Below, in pieces: positions 26,268 through 36,059 of a stretch of 64,000 nucleotides of DNA. Origin of the DNA: Corynebacterium sp. BD556. Its GTDB lineage: Bacteria > Actinomycetota > Actinomycetes > Mycobacteriales > Mycobacteriaceae. The stretch is from positions 1,612,001 through 1,676,000 of the forward strand of contig NZ_CP141643.1 of NCBI RefSeq assembly GCF_038452275.1, in the 5' to 3' direction. The translations under genes were made by a program, and so were the position numbers. Positions within the stretch are counted from its first letter, which is position 1, and every line of letters begins with the position of its first letter. The notes beneath the pieces are model-generated. The model saw only the letters and a program-made list of their open reading frames with translations, was not told where the DNA came from and did no database searches.

Positions 26268-28823
26268 TTAAGCGGCATCAACAGTCAACGACTGCCCACC
26301 TTCTGCCACATCCACGAAAACGGTATCACCGTCGCGGACGTAGCCAGCCAACAGCTCCTTGGCCAGACGATCACCGATAGCCTGCTGGATCAGACGGCGC
26401 AGCGGGCGGGCACCATAAGCTGGGTCGTAGCCACGCTCACCCAACCAGGATTTTGCCGCGTCAGACACCTGCAGCGTCAGCCTCCGGCCAGAAAGCCGCT
26501 GCGCGAGCTGGCGAAGCTGAATATCCACGATCCCCACAAGCTGTTGACTGCTCAGCGGCTCAAAGACCACCACGTCGTCCAATCGGTTAATGAACTCCGG
26601 CTTGAAGTGGGCCCTGACCGCATCCATAATCTGCTCACGGCTACCGCCGGCTCCCAGGTTGGAGGTCAAGATGACAACCGTGTTGCGGAAGTCAACAGTG
26701 CGTCCCTGACCGTCGGTAAGCCTGCCCTCATCGAGCACCTGCAACAAGACATCGAAGACATCTTGGTGGGCCTTTTCCACCTCGTCGAAAAGAATCAGCG
26801 AATACGGGCGACGGCGCACAGCTTCCGTGAGTTGGCCGCCGGAATCATAACCGACGTATCCCGGAGGGGCACCGACCAGGCGCGCCACCGAATGCTTCTC
26901 GCCGTACTCAGACATGTCGATGCGTATCATCGCCGCTTCGTCATCAAAGAGGAACTCGGACAGGGCCTTCGCCAACTCGGTCTTACCCACGCCCGTGGGC
27001 CCGAGGAAAAGAAAAGAACCAATCGGACGGTTCGGGTCAGCCACGCCCGCACGGGAACGACGTACCGCATCAGAGACCGCGGTGACCGCCTCATGCTGGC
27101 CGATGACACGATTGCCCAACACGGCCTCCATGTTGAGCAGCTTTTCCGTCTCACCCTGCATCATCTTGCCCGCCGGGATACCCGTCCAGCTAGAAACCAC
27201 CTCCGCAATGACATCCGGGGTGACTTCCTCAGTCAACATAGTGCGGTTATTCGCCTCAGCCTGCGACTCCGCCTGCGCTACCTCCTGCTCCAACTCGGGA
27301 ATACGGCCGTAGCGCAACTCGGACACCTTCGCGTAATCTCCCTCACGCTCCGCGATCTCGGACTCGTTACGCAGCTTTTCCAGCTCCTCCTTGGCCTGCT
27401 GGACGCGGTCAATTTCGGACTTCTCGTTCGCCCAGCGTGCCTTCATCTCACCGAGGGCCTCCCGCTGGTCCGCCAGCTCCTGGCGCAAAACCTGCAAACG
27501 CTCCAGAGAAGCTGCATCCGATTCCTTCTGCAAAGCGATCTCCTCAATCTCCAAACGTCGAACGACGCGCTCAAGCTCGTCGATCTCCTGCGGAGAAGAA
27601 TCAATCTCCATACGCAAGCGAGAGCCGGCTTCGTCGACAAGATCGATCGCCTTGTCCGGAAGGAAACGGTTCGTGATGTAGCGGTTCGACAACTCAGACG
27701 CCGCCACCAAGGCAGAGTCCTGGATGCGCACGCCGTGATGTACCTCGTAGCGCTCCTTCAAGCCGCGCAGGATGCCAATGGTGTCCTCCACCGTCGGCTC
27801 ACCCACATACACCTGTTGGAAACGGCGCTCCAAGGCGGCGTCCTTCTCGATGTACTGCCGGTACTCATCAAGCGTGGTTGCACCCACCAGCCGCAGCTCC
27901 CCACGGGCAAGCATGGGTTTGATCATGTTGCCCGCATCCATCGCACCATCGCCCGAGGCGCCAGCGCCCACGATCGTGTGCAATTCGTCGATGAAGGTGA
28001 TGATCTGGCCATTAGACGACTTAATTTCATCGAGAACCGCCTTGAGACGCTCCTCGAACTCTCCGCGGAACTTCGCACCCGCAACCATCGAGCCTAAATC
28101 CAGGGAAATCAACGTCTTGCCTTTCAGCGACTCCGGCACATCACCAGCCACGATACGGCGGGCAAGGCCCTCAACAATCGCGGTCTTTCCCACACCCGGC
28201 TCACCAATCAAAACCGGGTTGTTTTTCGTGCGACGGCTCAGCACCTGCACCACCCGGCGAATCTCCGAATCACGGCCGATCACCGGGTCGATCTTGCCCT
28301 CGCGGGCGCGCGCCGTGAGATCAGTGGAGTACTTTTCCAACGCCTGGAACTGATCTTCTGGGTCCTGCGACGTCACCTTCTTATTGCCGCGCACCGACGG
28401 GAAAGCTCCTTTGAGCACGTCGTATGTCGCGCCGCGCTTCTTTAAAAGCTCCGCAGCTTGGTCGTTGCCGCGGGCGATGCCGGCCAATAAAACCTCGGTG
28501 GAAACATATTCATCGCCCAGTTCGCCAGCTAGCTCCTGAGCGGTATTTATCGCGTTGAGGGCGTCACGGTTGAAGTTCGGGTTCGCCATGTTTTGGCCTT
28601 CCGCCTTCGGGTAACCGTCGACGATCTCGCCGGCCTCGGAGGCAACCGTAGCCGGATCCACACCCGTGGCCTTGAGCACCGGCGCGGCAATGCCGTCCTC
28701 CTGCTGCAAAATGGCCTCAAGCAAGTGCGCCGGACGAATATCCGGGTTGCCGGCGCTGGAGGCGCGCTGCAGTGCCTGCTGGATCGCCTCCTGCGTTTTC
28801 GTTGTCGGGTTGAACGATGCCAT
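26268..28823 (-). CDS. clpB: ATP-dependent disaggregase chaperone ClpB
   Basis: This is an AAA+ hexamer that, with DnaK/DnaJ/GrpE, extracts proteins from aggregates. The 851-aa product starts [20 protein letters not shown] at ATG 28823 after GAAAGGAAGG; upstream residues in the open frame are not coding. It has an N-domain (1-145), first AAA+ with GEPGVGKTA and [13 protein letters not shown], a long coiled-coil M domain (~400-520, [20 protein letters not shown]), and a second AAA+ with [20 protein letters not shown] and [20 protein letters not shown]. Its promoter region carries a HAIR operator and a SigH-type promoter, matching those of dnaK, so HspR repression and SigH induction are expected. 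Confidence 0.97.
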   Translation of the reverse strand: MASFNPTTKTQEAIQQALQRASSAGNPDIRPAHLLEAILQQEDGIAAPVLKATGVDPATVASEAGEIVDGYPKAEGQNMANPNFNRDALNAINTAQELAGELGDEYVSTEVLLAGIARGNDQAAELLKKRGATYDVLKGAFPSVRGNKKVTSQDPEDQFQALEKYSTDLTARAREGKIDPVIGRDSEIRRVVQVLSRRTKNNPVLIGEPGVGKTAIVEGLARRIVAGDVPESLKGKTLISLDLGSMVAGAKFRGEFEERLKAVLDEIKSSNGQIITFIDELHTIVGAGASGDGAMDAGNMIKPMLARGELRLVGATTLDEYRQYIEKDAALERRFQQVYVGEPTVEDTIGILRGLKERYEVHHGVRIQDSALVAASELSNRYITNRFLPDKAIDLVDEAGSRLRMEIDSSPQEIDELERVVRRLEIEEIALQKESDAASLERLQVLRQELADQREALGEMKARWANEKSEIDRVQQAKEELEKLRNESEIAEREGDYAKVSELRYGRIPELEQEVAQAESQAEANNRTMLTEEVTPDVIAEVVSSWTGIPAGKMMQGETEKLLNMEAVLGNRVIGQHEAVTAVSDAVRRSRAGVADPNRPIGSFLFLGPTGVGKTELAKALSEFLFDDEAAMIRIDMSEYGEKHSVARLVGAPPGYVGYDSGGQLTEAVRRRPYSLILFDEVEKAHQDVFDVLLQVLDEGRLTDGQGRTVDFRNTVVILTSNLGAGGSREQIMDAVRAHFKPEFINRLDDVVVFEPLSSQQLVGIVDIQLRQLAQRLSGRRLTLQVSDAAKSWLGERGYDPAYGARPLRRLIQQAIGDRLAKELLAGYVRDGDTVFVDVAEGGQSLTVDAA

Positions 28824-28877
28824 AATGCGCATCCTTCCTTTCTGTCTCAATTCATGATTTGTTGTTACACCCGATGC

Positions 28878-28903
28878 AACGCACGACAAGTTGAGTCTGT
28901 TCC
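28878..28903 (-). promoter_or_regulatory. SigH-type promoter of clpB (GGAAC-N18-GTT)
   Basis: Read on the minus strand: GGAAC at 28903-28899, 18-bp spacer, GTT at 28880-28878. This fits the corynebacterial/mycobacterial SigH consensus (GGAA...GTT). The -35 lies in the middle of the HAIR operator, so HspR binding would mask it. The dnaK promoter has the same spacing. Confidence 0.65.
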
Positions 28904-28910
28904 ACTCAAC
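28890..28910. promoter_or_regulatory. HAIR operator (HspR binding site) of clpB
   Basis: Inverted repeat gttgagt - N7 - actcaac, close to the HAIR consensus CTTGAGT-N7-ACTCAAG. It lies 67 bp upstream of the clpB ATG and 36 bp past the end of the symporter gene. hspR is in the same window (35624-36040). Confidence 0.88.
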
Positions 28911-28945
28911 CCAAAGATTTTTTCAGGCACGCCAAAGAGCAGAAG

Positions 28946-30352
28946 CTAACTATTGTTGATCATCTTCGCGCGGGAGATCCCGCCACCTTGCGCCGCGCCA
29001 CCTTGCTCCCCGCCACCTTGCGCCGCACCACGCTTCTTCGCGGGCACCCACCCAAAAGCAAACGCTGCGATCAACACAGCCAAAGAAATAACAAACGACG
29101 CCCACCCGAAGCCCGTCGTAAAGCCTGCGATCACCGCGATCGGCGCCAGGATCGTCATACCGATCTCGAAAGGCGCGAAACCGACATAGGCCACCCCATA
29201 CTCGTTGAGCGTGCCGGACTTCAAACGCGGATCCACCATCTTCAACAACGCAATGCCGGTGGCCACCGCAGCCGTTGCCCAACCCCAGCCGAAAATGCCG
29301 CGCTCAAGCCACTGCTCACCGAAAAACAGCGGACCGGCCCACAACATCCACGCCACACAAAAAACGACACCAAGGAGAAACAACACCACCAGCGCCTGCC
29401 AGTAGTCGGCAAGTGCCGCCGGGACGATAGAGGCAATGCCGAAGGCGATCAGGTAGTCCGTCGCCGCACCCGAAATGGTGTTAATAGTGCGGCCGTCGAG
29501 GAAGTTTTCTCGCTTGCCCACACGCAACACCACGCGGCCAACCAAACCGATAACGAAAGACATAGCGAACAGAGGAATCGACACGTTTTCCCACTGTTGT
29601 TTGATCATACTGTTTGCCATATACGCCATTAACACGGTAAACACGACGAATCCGCCGTGTAAGGCGAGCGGCTCAATGGAGGAGGGGTTCGTCGTCGCGC
29701 TGCCAATAGAGGGACGATCATCTAACTCGCTGATGTACCCAGTGCGCAGGTCGTCAGGCAGATCACCTGTCAGTTGCGTAGCTTTGCCTTTTCGAATCCC
29801 CCAGTTAGCCACGATAACCCCACCCACGATCGCCACGAGCGTACCCACAGTCGCGGAAGTAAAACCAATCGACATCGCTTCTTCCACCCCGTTGTCCTCC
29901 AAAGAGGAACCGACCGCAGCCGCGGTGCCGAAACCGCCGATGAACCCAACCGGAAGCATCATGCCGAACCACGGCTCTGTGCCGAACAGGGGAGCAAACA
30001 GGTACAAGCCCAGCAAGATAAAAAGGCCCCACTGGCCCATAAACATGGTAGTGGAGTACGCCCACATGTTACGCGCGCCAGCCGCTACGGAGCCGCCCAG
30101 ATCCATCGAGTAGGCCATTGAGGCAAAAACCACCGCAATTAACAGCGACGTGTACGTTCCCACCTGATCGGACCAGGAGATCCACCCCAGCACCTCCGGG
30201 CCAAGCACCAGACCAATCAGGCCCGCGGTGATCGGCGCAGGAAGAAGCAGCGCCTGCAACAACTTGAGCCGGTTCCGTAGAGCGTGACCAACGATGAGGA
30301 GGATTGAGATCCACCCGACGTCGAGAAGCAGTGTGTACGGCGTGTATTCCAT
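28946..30352 (-). CDS. gltS: GltS-type sodium/glutamate symporter
   Basis: This is an integral membrane carrier, probably importing glutamate with Na+. The 468-aa product has about ten hydrophobic helices and family stretches PVGFIGGFGTAAAVGSSLED, IGFTSATVGTLVAIVGGVIV and FGIASIVPAALADYWQALVV. The C-terminus carries an unusual Gly/Gln-rich tail (KKRGAAQGGGEQGGAAQGGG) encoded by a short internal repeat. Start ATG 30352 after GGGAGGATCG; a GTG one codon earlier is also in frame. Substrate is inferred from family only. Confidence 0.85.
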   Translation of the reverse strand: MEYTPYTLLLDVGWISILLIVGHALRNRLKLLQALLLPAPITAGLIGLVLGPEVLGWISWSDQVGTYTSLLIAVVFASMAYSMDLGGSVAAGARNMWAYSTTMFMGQWGLFILLGLYLFAPLFGTEPWFGMMLPVGFIGGFGTAAAVGSSLEDNGVEEAMSIGFTSATVGTLVAIVGGVIVANWGIRKGKATQLTGDLPDDLRTGYISELDDRPSIGSATTNPSSIEPLALHGGFVVFTVLMAYMANSMIKQQWENVSIPLFAMSFVIGLVGRVVLRVGKRENFLDGRTINTISGAATDYLIAFGIASIVPAALADYWQALVVLFLLGVVFCVAWMLWAGPLFFGEQWLERGIFGWGWATAAVATGIALLKMVDPRLKSGTLNEYGVAYVGFAPFEIGMTILAPIAVIAGFTTGFGWASFVISLAVLIAAFAFGWVPAKKRGAAQGGGEQGGAAQGGGISRAKMINNS

Positions 30353-30431
30353 CACCGATCCTCCCTATGCGTGCGCAATCGTGTTCAGTGTTGCAGACAT
30401 TAACCGAGCCTATCCGCTTTTTCGGAATCAG

Positions 30432-30437
30432 TAGGCT
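30432..30437 (+). promoter_or_regulatory. Candidate -10 box of a leaderless transcript
   Basis: TAGGCT ends six bases before the ATG at 30444, so transcription would start at or next to the start codon. No Shine-Dalgarno sequence is present. A -35 is not obvious. Confidence 0.35.
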
Positions 30438-30443
30438 GTCCCC

Positions 30444-31475
30444 ATGGCCCCATTTTCAGCACTCATCGACCGCCTGGAAGCACAGTCGGAGAGGTTGCGC
30501 ACGCAATTTTTCGACGAACTCCTCGCCGAAATTCCCCATGCCGCGGGCATGTTTCCGGCCGGAGCGAGCGCCGTTGCCCCTGCGCTGCTCGACTCGTTGA
30601 CTTACCTGTTGGCCAACTCCTTCGACGGCGATCTCACCGCCGAACTGAGGACGAAATTGCGCGGCGCCGCCCGTGATCTGCGCCGCTTCGGCTTCCCCGC
30701 CGAAACCTACGAAACATTCGCGGACATACTCAAAAAACTGCTGGCCGAGCCCGACGCTGCCGCGCTTATCGACGCCACCGCTGCCCTTATGTCCGCCGAA
30801 GCCTCCGCCGCCGACTACGCCGGCATCCCCCCGGCCACCGCCGCCCGAGTCGGACACGTCGACGCCCGCGGCACCGACGCCCGCATTAAAGTGATCCGAC
30901 TCGAAGCGGGCATGGAGCTAAACTACGCCCCCGGCCAATTCATCCCCGTGCTCGACCCCGCCACCCCCGGAGTGTGGACAAACCTGGTGCCCGCCTGCCC
31001 CGCCAACCCATACGGACAGTTGGAGTTCCACGTCGACAACACGATTGACCCAGCCCCCGGAAGCTACCTCACCCTCGGCGCCGCCCGCGGCCCCGTAGTA
31101 GAGCTAAGCGGTCAGGAACGGGTCCTCATCGTGGCCTTGGAAACCGGTGCAGCCACCGCCAAAGCACTGGTGTTCGACCTGTTAGAGCGCGACAAGCGCC
31201 CCGAGGTCGACCTTTTGCTGCACGCACAGAACCGGCGCGACCACTATGACTTTTCTACCTTTCACGCCGTGGCTCAACACCACGATTGGCTGAACTTGCA
31301 CCGCGCGCCACTGGGCAGCGACATACCGCGGGAGCTGTGCGAGGGCTCAAGCGTGGTCGTGTGCGGGCCGCGACAACGCGCCGAGGCGGCCGCCGCCAAC
31401 GTGCGCTCAGCCGGCGTGCGGGTCGACGTCCTCTCCCCAGATCAGTCGCTGGGGCTGGGCCAGGATTACTGTTGA
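30444..31475 (+). CDS. Flavohemoprotein-like protein with degenerate heme and flavin sites
   Basis: This 343-aa protein has a globin-like N-terminal domain (~1-135) followed by a ferredoxin-reductase-like part. LRRFGFPAETYETFADILKK aligns with the globin stretch after the proximal His in flavohemoglobins, but the His position reads Leu by my alignment. The FAD motif RxYS is not found where expected (PGQFIPVLDPATPGVWTN). The NAD-binding end is recognisable (ERVLIVALETGAATAKALVF and VVVCGPRQRAEAAAANVRSA). If the alignment is right it cannot act as an NO dioxygenase; it may have another role. It is followed after three bases by the convergent amidase gene. Confidence 0.65.
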   Translation: MAPFSALIDRLEAQSERLRTQFFDELLAEIPHAAGMFPAGASAVAPALLDSLTYLLANSFDGDLTAELRTKLRGAARDLRRFGFPAETYETFADILKKLLAEPDAAALIDATAALMSAEASAADYAGIPPATAARVGHVDARGTDARIKVIRLEAGMELNYAPGQFIPVLDPATPGVWTNLVPACPANPYGQLEFHVDNTIDPAPGSYLTLGAARGPVVELSGQERVLIVALETGAATAKALVFDLLERDKRPEVDLLLHAQNRRDHYDFSTFHAVAQHHDWLNLHRAPLGSDIPRELCEGSSVVVCGPRQRAEAAAANVRSAGVRVDVLSPDQSLGLGQDYC

Positions 31476-31478
31476 CGG

Positions 31479-32270
31479 TTACAGCAAGGGCAGCGTTTTG
31501 CGCGCCCGTGCCACTTCTGCGGTGTCAATGTCGCCGTAGATGATCCCGGGATTAAATCCGCCTTCGACGAGACGCTGCCCAGTGGGGCTGACGATCACGG
31601 AGTGACCCACACCCGTCGGCGCACCATCGGGCTTATCTACGTGGTCCCCACCGGGGCGGGCCTGGTCGGCCGCCGCGATGAACACTCCAGCGTCGAGGGC
31701 GCGCGCCACCGTCAGCGCGCGCCAGTGATCAAGCTTGTTGTCGCCGTCAGCCCAGCTCGTCGGCACCACAATGACCTCCGCCCCCAGGCGCGCAAGGTCC
31801 TTGAACTGCTCGGGAAAGCGGATGTCAAAGCAGGTCGCCACTCCCACGACGGCGCCTTCGTGGGTGAAGGTGACCAGCTCTGTTCCGGGCTTGACGTTGT
31901 CGGATTCTTTGAAGTCGAAAGCGTCGTATGTGTGGATTTTGTCGTAGCCCTTATGCACACCGTTTCCAGTGATCAGTGCCGTGTTATAGACGCGGTTGCG
32001 CTTGCCTTTGGTGTCGGCCGGGCGAAACATGCCGGCCACGATGGTCACGTCGAGTTCTTTCGCGAGTGACCGCAGTGCGGTGGCGAAGGGCCCGTCAAGC
32101 TGTTCCGCCTGCGTATCTAGGCGCCCTTGCCCGAAGGCGTACATGGTGGCTTCGGGCAGCACGATGAGGGTGGCGCCGTGGGAGGCCGCGTCGCGGATTT
32201 CAGGCTCAATGATCTCCAGGTTGCGCTTCTTATCACCGGTGGTCTCAACTTGCACAAGAGCGATTCTCAT
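31479..32270 (-). CDS. Nitrilase-superfamily carbon-nitrogen hydrolase
   Basis: This 263-aa hydrolase has the Glu-Lys-Cys triad: LIVLPEATMYAFGQG (Glu), KGYDKIHTYDAFDFKES (Lys) and GVATCFDIRFPEQFKDLARL (Cys). The third motif is like that of deaminated-glutathione amidase/omega-amidase relatives, but substrate is not deducible. The start is ATG 32270 (MRIALVQVETTGDKKRNLEI); the longer open frame adds 12 unlikely residues. Convergent with the flavohemoprotein-like gene and divergent from 32371. Confidence 0.88.
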   Translation of the reverse strand: MRIALVQVETTGDKKRNLEIIEPEIRDAASHGATLIVLPEATMYAFGQGRLDTQAEQLDGPFATALRSLAKELDVTIVAGMFRPADTKGKRNRVYNTALITGNGVHKGYDKIHTYDAFDFKESDNVKPGTELVTFTHEGAVVGVATCFDIRFPEQFKDLARLGAEVIVVPTSWADGDNKLDHWRALTVARALDAGVFIAAADQARPGGDHVDKPDGAPTGVGHSVIVSPTGQRLVEGGFNPGIIYGDIDTAEVARARKTLPLL

Positions 32271-32370
32271 AGCGCCACGATATGTGGAAAACTCGCTCGG
32301 CACCATGCGTTATCCCCAGGTTCGTGTTCGCACCCTTGCTCGCGCGCCTTCCCTCTACCACTGTGTGGGC

Positions 32371-32628
32371 ATGTCCTATCTGAAATTCACCACAGCCACC
32401 GCCGAAACCGCCCGCAATAGCCTTCCTCCCTGGCCGAATCTGCCCACCGCCCACCTCAGCCCTGGCTCGCTTTCAGCCGCGCTCGCCGAGGTGCAGGCGC
32501 AAGAACATTCGCTTATCAAAGCCACCGCTGCCGCCACCCGCGCCCACACCGCCGCCCTTGCCGACTTCACGCAAAAAGCCCAGCGGCTGGACTCGGCCTT
32601 GGCCCGCCGTTTGGCAGGTAAGCTGTGA
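32371..32628 (+). CDS. Small helical protein, partner of the DUF1023 hydrolase
   Basis: This 85-aa Ala-rich helical protein (MSYLKFTTATAETARNSLPP, ending ADFTQKAQRLDSALARRLAG) has no signal peptide. The frame is open far upstream, but ATG 32371 fits the homologue-like compact size. It overlaps the next gene by four bases (GTGA), so the two are translationally coupled. Size and helix pattern are those of ESX-associated small partners, yet no WXG motif is present. Function unknown. Confidence 0.7.
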   Translation: MSYLKFTTATAETARNSLPPWPNLPTAHLSPGSLSAALAEVQAQEHSLIKATAAATRAHTAALADFTQKAQRLDSALARRLAGKL

Positions 32629-33773
32629 GCGCCGTGTACTCCCCGGCGCTTCGGACCGGGGAGCTCTACGTCGCGACCCGAGCCCTCAACGCCGCCGCCG
32701 ACCTCGTTGAACAGCGCGGTACCAGCGCCGCTGCCGCCGTGGAAATGATCCGCGCCACGGGCTTCGCCGGCCCCGCCGCCAACGTCGGGCTGGCCAAGCT
32801 CAACGACTTTTCGGAGTCCTTCTATACCAGGGCCGACGCGCTGCGCCGCGCCGCGGAGATACTCAGTGCCGCTGCTTCGGTGCAGTTAAAGCTCGACGAG
32901 TTCGCTGCTTTGCTCTTAAGTGTCAGCCACAACGACATGATCGTATGGCTCAACCTCGTGTCCTGGGCGCTCGATTCCGCCGCAGCGCAGGGCCTTTATA
33001 CTGCTCTGCGCGGGAGAGGAGACGGGGACTTCCATGAACTGATTTACCGCCCGTACACACCTTTAGAACAGATCCACGAACTCAACCTAACTACCGTGCC
33101 GGCGTCCACCGCCGAGGCGGTTTCGCGTGCCGGTGGGCTCATTCTGGAGGCTAGCCCCCAGCGCGCTTCAGTGATCGTGGGTGATATCACCAACCCTGAG
33201 AGGATCACCACGATGGTTGCGGGTGTCTCGACGGGCAAGCCCGATGACCTCTCTCACGAGTTAGAGCGCGCCGCCACGATTGCCAAGGCCACCGGCGGTG
33301 CTGTGGTGGTTTGGCAGGGCTACGAGCCACCACCCAGCGTTGCTGAGGGCATCGATCCTGGTGCGGCGCGGGCGGGCGGTGAAGCCCTGTCTCGTTTCCA
33401 GATAGCTTTAGATCTGCACTACCCCGACGCCCAAAAGACAGTTCTGTCCCACAGTTACGGCACTGTGGTTGCAGCCCGGGCCGCCAAGCACCAAGGTCTG
33501 ATTGCTGATGACTTGTGGTTGCTTGGCTCTCCCGGCGTTCCTGTAAGCCACGTCGATGAGATGATACTGCTCGGCGATCAACCGCGCGTTTTCGTTGCCG
33601 ATTCCGACCGCGACCTCATCAGGTTTCTCCGCAACGACAAACGTGGCGTGCACGGCTTTTCGCCTTCCGCCCCTTCCTTCGGTGCCACTGTGGTGCCCGG
33701 AGTCGAAGGTGGTCACTCGGCTTATTTCACAGACCCGGACCTATTGAGAGCACTTTCACAACCCCCGCCTTAA
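32625..33773 (+). CDS. DUF1023-type alpha/beta hydrolase
   Basis: This 382-aa protein has a helical N-terminal part (~1-130; ALNAAADLVEQRGTSAAAAV) resembling an ESX/WXG-like hairpin region, followed by an alpha/beta-hydrolase domain of the actinobacterial DUF1023 type. The nucleophile elbow is TVLSHSYGTVVAARA (Ser), with DLWLLGSPGVPV, VFVADSDRDLI and the likely catalytic His in GVEGGHSAYFTDPDLL. It starts with GTG inside the preceding stop. No signal peptide is visible, so secretion, if any, would be by a type VII-like route (inference). Substrate unknown, probably an ester or amide. Confidence 0.8.
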   Translation: MSAVYSPALRTGELYVATRALNAAADLVEQRGTSAAAAVEMIRATGFAGPAANVGLAKLNDFSESFYTRADALRRAAEILSAAASVQLKLDEFAALLLSVSHNDMIVWLNLVSWALDSAAAQGLYTALRGRGDGDFHELIYRPYTPLEQIHELNLTTVPASTAEAVSRAGGLILEASPQRASVIVGDITNPERITTMVAGVSTGKPDDLSHELERAATIAKATGGAVVVWQGYEPPPSVAEGIDPGAARAGGEALSRFQIALDLHYPDAQKTVLSHSYGTVVAARAAKHQGLIADDLWLLGSPGVPVSHVDEMILLGDQPRVFVADSDRDLIRFLRNDKRGVHGFSPSAPSFGATVVPGVEGGHSAYFTDPDLLRALSQPPP

Positions 33774-33835
33774 ATCCCGCCGTGGACGTATTGTGGGTGA
33801 CACAACCACAAAACTGGAGAGTCAGGAGAACACAA

Positions 33836-35599
33836 GTGGCTGAAAAGTTTGCCAATCTCATGGTCAAGCACCTCAAAGACCTCGGCGTCAAGCGCATCTA
33901 CGGCCTCGTGGGCGACTCGCTGAACCCGCTTTCCGACGCCTGCCGCACCGAAGGCATGGAATGGGTCCATGTCCGCAACGAGGAGGCCGCTGCCTTCGCC
34001 GCCGGCGCCGACTCCCTCGCCGCCGACGAACTGGCTGTGTGCGGTGGCTCCTGCGGGCCCGGCAACACCCACTTCGTCCAAGGCCTTTTCGAGGCTCACC
34101 GCAATGGTTCCAAGGTTCTTGCGATCGCCTCCCACATCCCCTCGATGGAAATCGGCTCCTCCTTCTTCCAGGAGACACACCCGGAGCACCTGTTCCAAGA
34201 GTGCTCCTCCTACCTTGAGGTGGTCAACGGCGCCGATCAGGGCGTGCGTGTGCTGCACAACGCAATTCAAAACACCCTGGCCGGCAACGGCGTATCCGTA
34301 ATGGTTATCCCGGGCGACATCTTCGACGACGAGGTTTCCACGTCCCGCCACACCACGTCCGGCACCTACGCCAGCGGCGCCCGCAAGCGTGTTTTTCCCG
34401 ACCCGGTTGAGGCAGCCGCCTTGGTGGAGGCTATCAACAAGGCCGACACCGTCACCTTGTTCGTCGGCTACGGTGCCCGCGACGCCCGAGAGGAAGTCTT
34501 CGCTCTTGCCGACAAGATCAAGGCGCCGGTGGGCCACTCCTTCCGCGGCAAGATGTTCCTGGAGTACGACAACCCCTTCGACGTGGGCATGTCTGGACTG
34601 CTGGGCTACGGTGCCTGCCACGAAGCCTCAAAGAAGGCCGACCTGTTCATCATGCTGGGCACCGACTTCCCTTACTCGGACTGGCTGCCGGAGCACAACG
34701 TCGCCCAGGTAGATATCGACGGTACCCACATTGGCCGTCGCACCCCGGTGAACTATCCGGTTGTCGGCGACGTCAAAAGCGTCATCGACAACATCCTGCC
34801 CCACATTGAGGAGAAGACTAACCGCTCTTTCCTCGACTCCATGCTGCGCCGTCACGCTCAACTTCTCGAGTCCGTCGTGGACAAATACACCCACGAAGCC
34901 AACGAGTCCCGCGTCCCGATCCACCCAGAGCTCGCAGCCTCCGTGCTCGACGAACTTGCCGACGAAGACGCCTACTTCACCGTCGATACCGGCATGTGCA
35001 ACGTGTGGTCTTCGCGCTATCTCACCCCCAACGGCAAGCGCGGAGAATCCGCTTCCTTCCTCCACGGCACCATGGCCAACGCGCTACCACAAGCCATCGG
35101 TGTTCAGGCCGCTTTCCCGGACCGCCAGGTCATCTCTTGGTCGGGCGACGGCGGCCTCGGGATGCTCATGGGCGAACTGCTCACCGTCAAACTGCACAAA
35201 CTGCCGATTAAAACCGTGGTGTTCAACAACTCCTCGCTCGGCATGGTCAAGTTAGAAATGTTGGTCGCTGGATACCCGGACCACGAAACTGACCACGAAC
35301 AGGTCAACTTCGCCGCCATTGCCGCAGGTGTGGGCATCAAGTCTTTCCGTATCGAAGACCCCAAAGACCTGCGCCCAGTGCTCAAAGAGGCCCTCGCCTA
35401 CGACGGCCCCGTCCTTGTCGACATCGTCACCGACCCCGATGCCTTGTCCATGCCCCCGAACATCACCTGGGACATGATGAAGGGCTTTACCACCGCCGGC
35501 ATAAAAACTGTTCTCGACGGCGGCGTGGGCCGCATGGTCGAGTTAGCCCGCTCTAATCTCCGCCACATCGGCGCGGCGTCTTCTATTGCGTTGAAGTAG
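33836..35599 (+). CDS. pqo: Pyruvate:quinone oxidoreductase
   Basis: This is a peripheral membrane flavoprotein that decarboxylates pyruvate to acetate and CO2 and passes electrons to menaquinone. The 587-aa product begins VAEKFANLMVKHLKDLGVKR, with GTG 33836 after CAGGAGAACACAA. TPP enzyme signatures are EWVHVRNEEAAAFAAGADSL (Glu for the TPP aminopyrimidine), CGGSCGPGNTHFVQGLFEAH, and the Mg/TPP site ISWSGDGGLGMLMGEL with VVFNNSSLGMVKLEM. The C-terminal ~20 residues could form the lipid-binding helix known from PoxB. Also called poxB. Faces hspR tail to tail. Confidence 0.95.
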   Translation: MAEKFANLMVKHLKDLGVKRIYGLVGDSLNPLSDACRTEGMEWVHVRNEEAAAFAAGADSLAADELAVCGGSCGPGNTHFVQGLFEAHRNGSKVLAIASHIPSMEIGSSFFQETHPEHLFQECSSYLEVVNGADQGVRVLHNAIQNTLAGNGVSVMVIPGDIFDDEVSTSRHTTSGTYASGARKRVFPDPVEAAALVEAINKADTVTLFVGYGARDAREEVFALADKIKAPVGHSFRGKMFLEYDNPFDVGMSGLLGYGACHEASKKADLFIMLGTDFPYSDWLPEHNVAQVDIDGTHIGRRTPVNYPVVGDVKSVIDNILPHIEEKTNRSFLDSMLRRHAQLLESVVDKYTHEANESRVPIHPELAASVLDELADEDAYFTVDTGMCNVWSSRYLTPNGKRGESASFLHGTMANALPQAIGVQAAFPDRQVISWSGDGGLGMLMGELLTVKLHKLPIKTVVFNNSSLGMVKLEMLVAGYPDHETDHEQVNFAAIAAGVGIKSFRIEDPKDLRPVLKEALAYDGPVLVDIVTDPDALSMPPNITWDMMKGFTTAGIKTVLDGGVGRMVELARSNLRHIGAASSIALK

Positions 35600-35623
35600 A
35601 CCCTGGGACGAAAGCGGGCATAA

Positions 35624-36040
35624 CTATGACGTTGGGCGGTTGCGGCGGCGTCGATAAGCAGGCTCCCACGACACGACGGCTGTGGAACGTGGAACGTGGA
35701 CTAACTCCCCGCCGCGGGCTGGGCGGGTATCCAGTTCGCGGCGCAACTGCTCATTTTCCTCACGCTGGCGTTCCAGCTCGTCTTGCAGGTCATCGATCCG
35801 GCTGGTCAACTCGATGATTGTTTTGATTCCGGCGAGATTGACCCCTTCTTCCTGGGACAGTTGCTGGATGCGCTGGAGCAGCTCAATGTCACGGCCTGAA
35901 TAACGGCGCCCACCACCTTGGGTGCGCAACGGAGTGACCAAACCGAGCCTGTCGTAGGTGCGCAGGGTTTGGGCGTGCATACCGGTTAGCTCCGCAGCGA
36001 CGGAAATGACGTAATACTCCTGATGTTTCTGCGTGGCCAT
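35624..36040 (-). CDS. hspR: HspR, MerR-family heat-shock repressor
   Basis: This repressor binds HAIR operators, with DnaK as co-repressor in actinobacteria. The 138-aa product has the MerR helix-turn-helix YYVISVAAELTGMHAQTLRT, the wing with the RLGLVTPLRTQGGGRRYS segment, and a coiled coil (LQDELERQREENEQLRRELD). ATG 36040 follows GGGGAGGTGG; an upstream ATG at 36121 would overlap dnaJ by 62 bp. It is the last gene of the dnaK-grpE-dnaJ-hspR cluster, and HAIR sites are present upstream of dnaK and clpB. Confidence 0.95.
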   Translation of the reverse strand: MATQKHQEYYVISVAAELTGMHAQTLRTYDRLGLVTPLRTQGGGRRYSGRDIELLQRIQQLSQEEGVNLAGIKTIIELTSRIDDLQDELERQREENEQLRRELDTRPARGGELVHVPRSTAVVSWEPAYRRRRNRPTS

Positions 36041-36059
36041 CTTCTTTTCCACCTCCCCG

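Noticed and set aside
26544..28097. 517-codon open frame on the plus strand
   Set aside because: It lies fully antisense to clpB, whose protein is unmistakable; it is low-complexity and matches no family. It is a GC-rich codon shadow.
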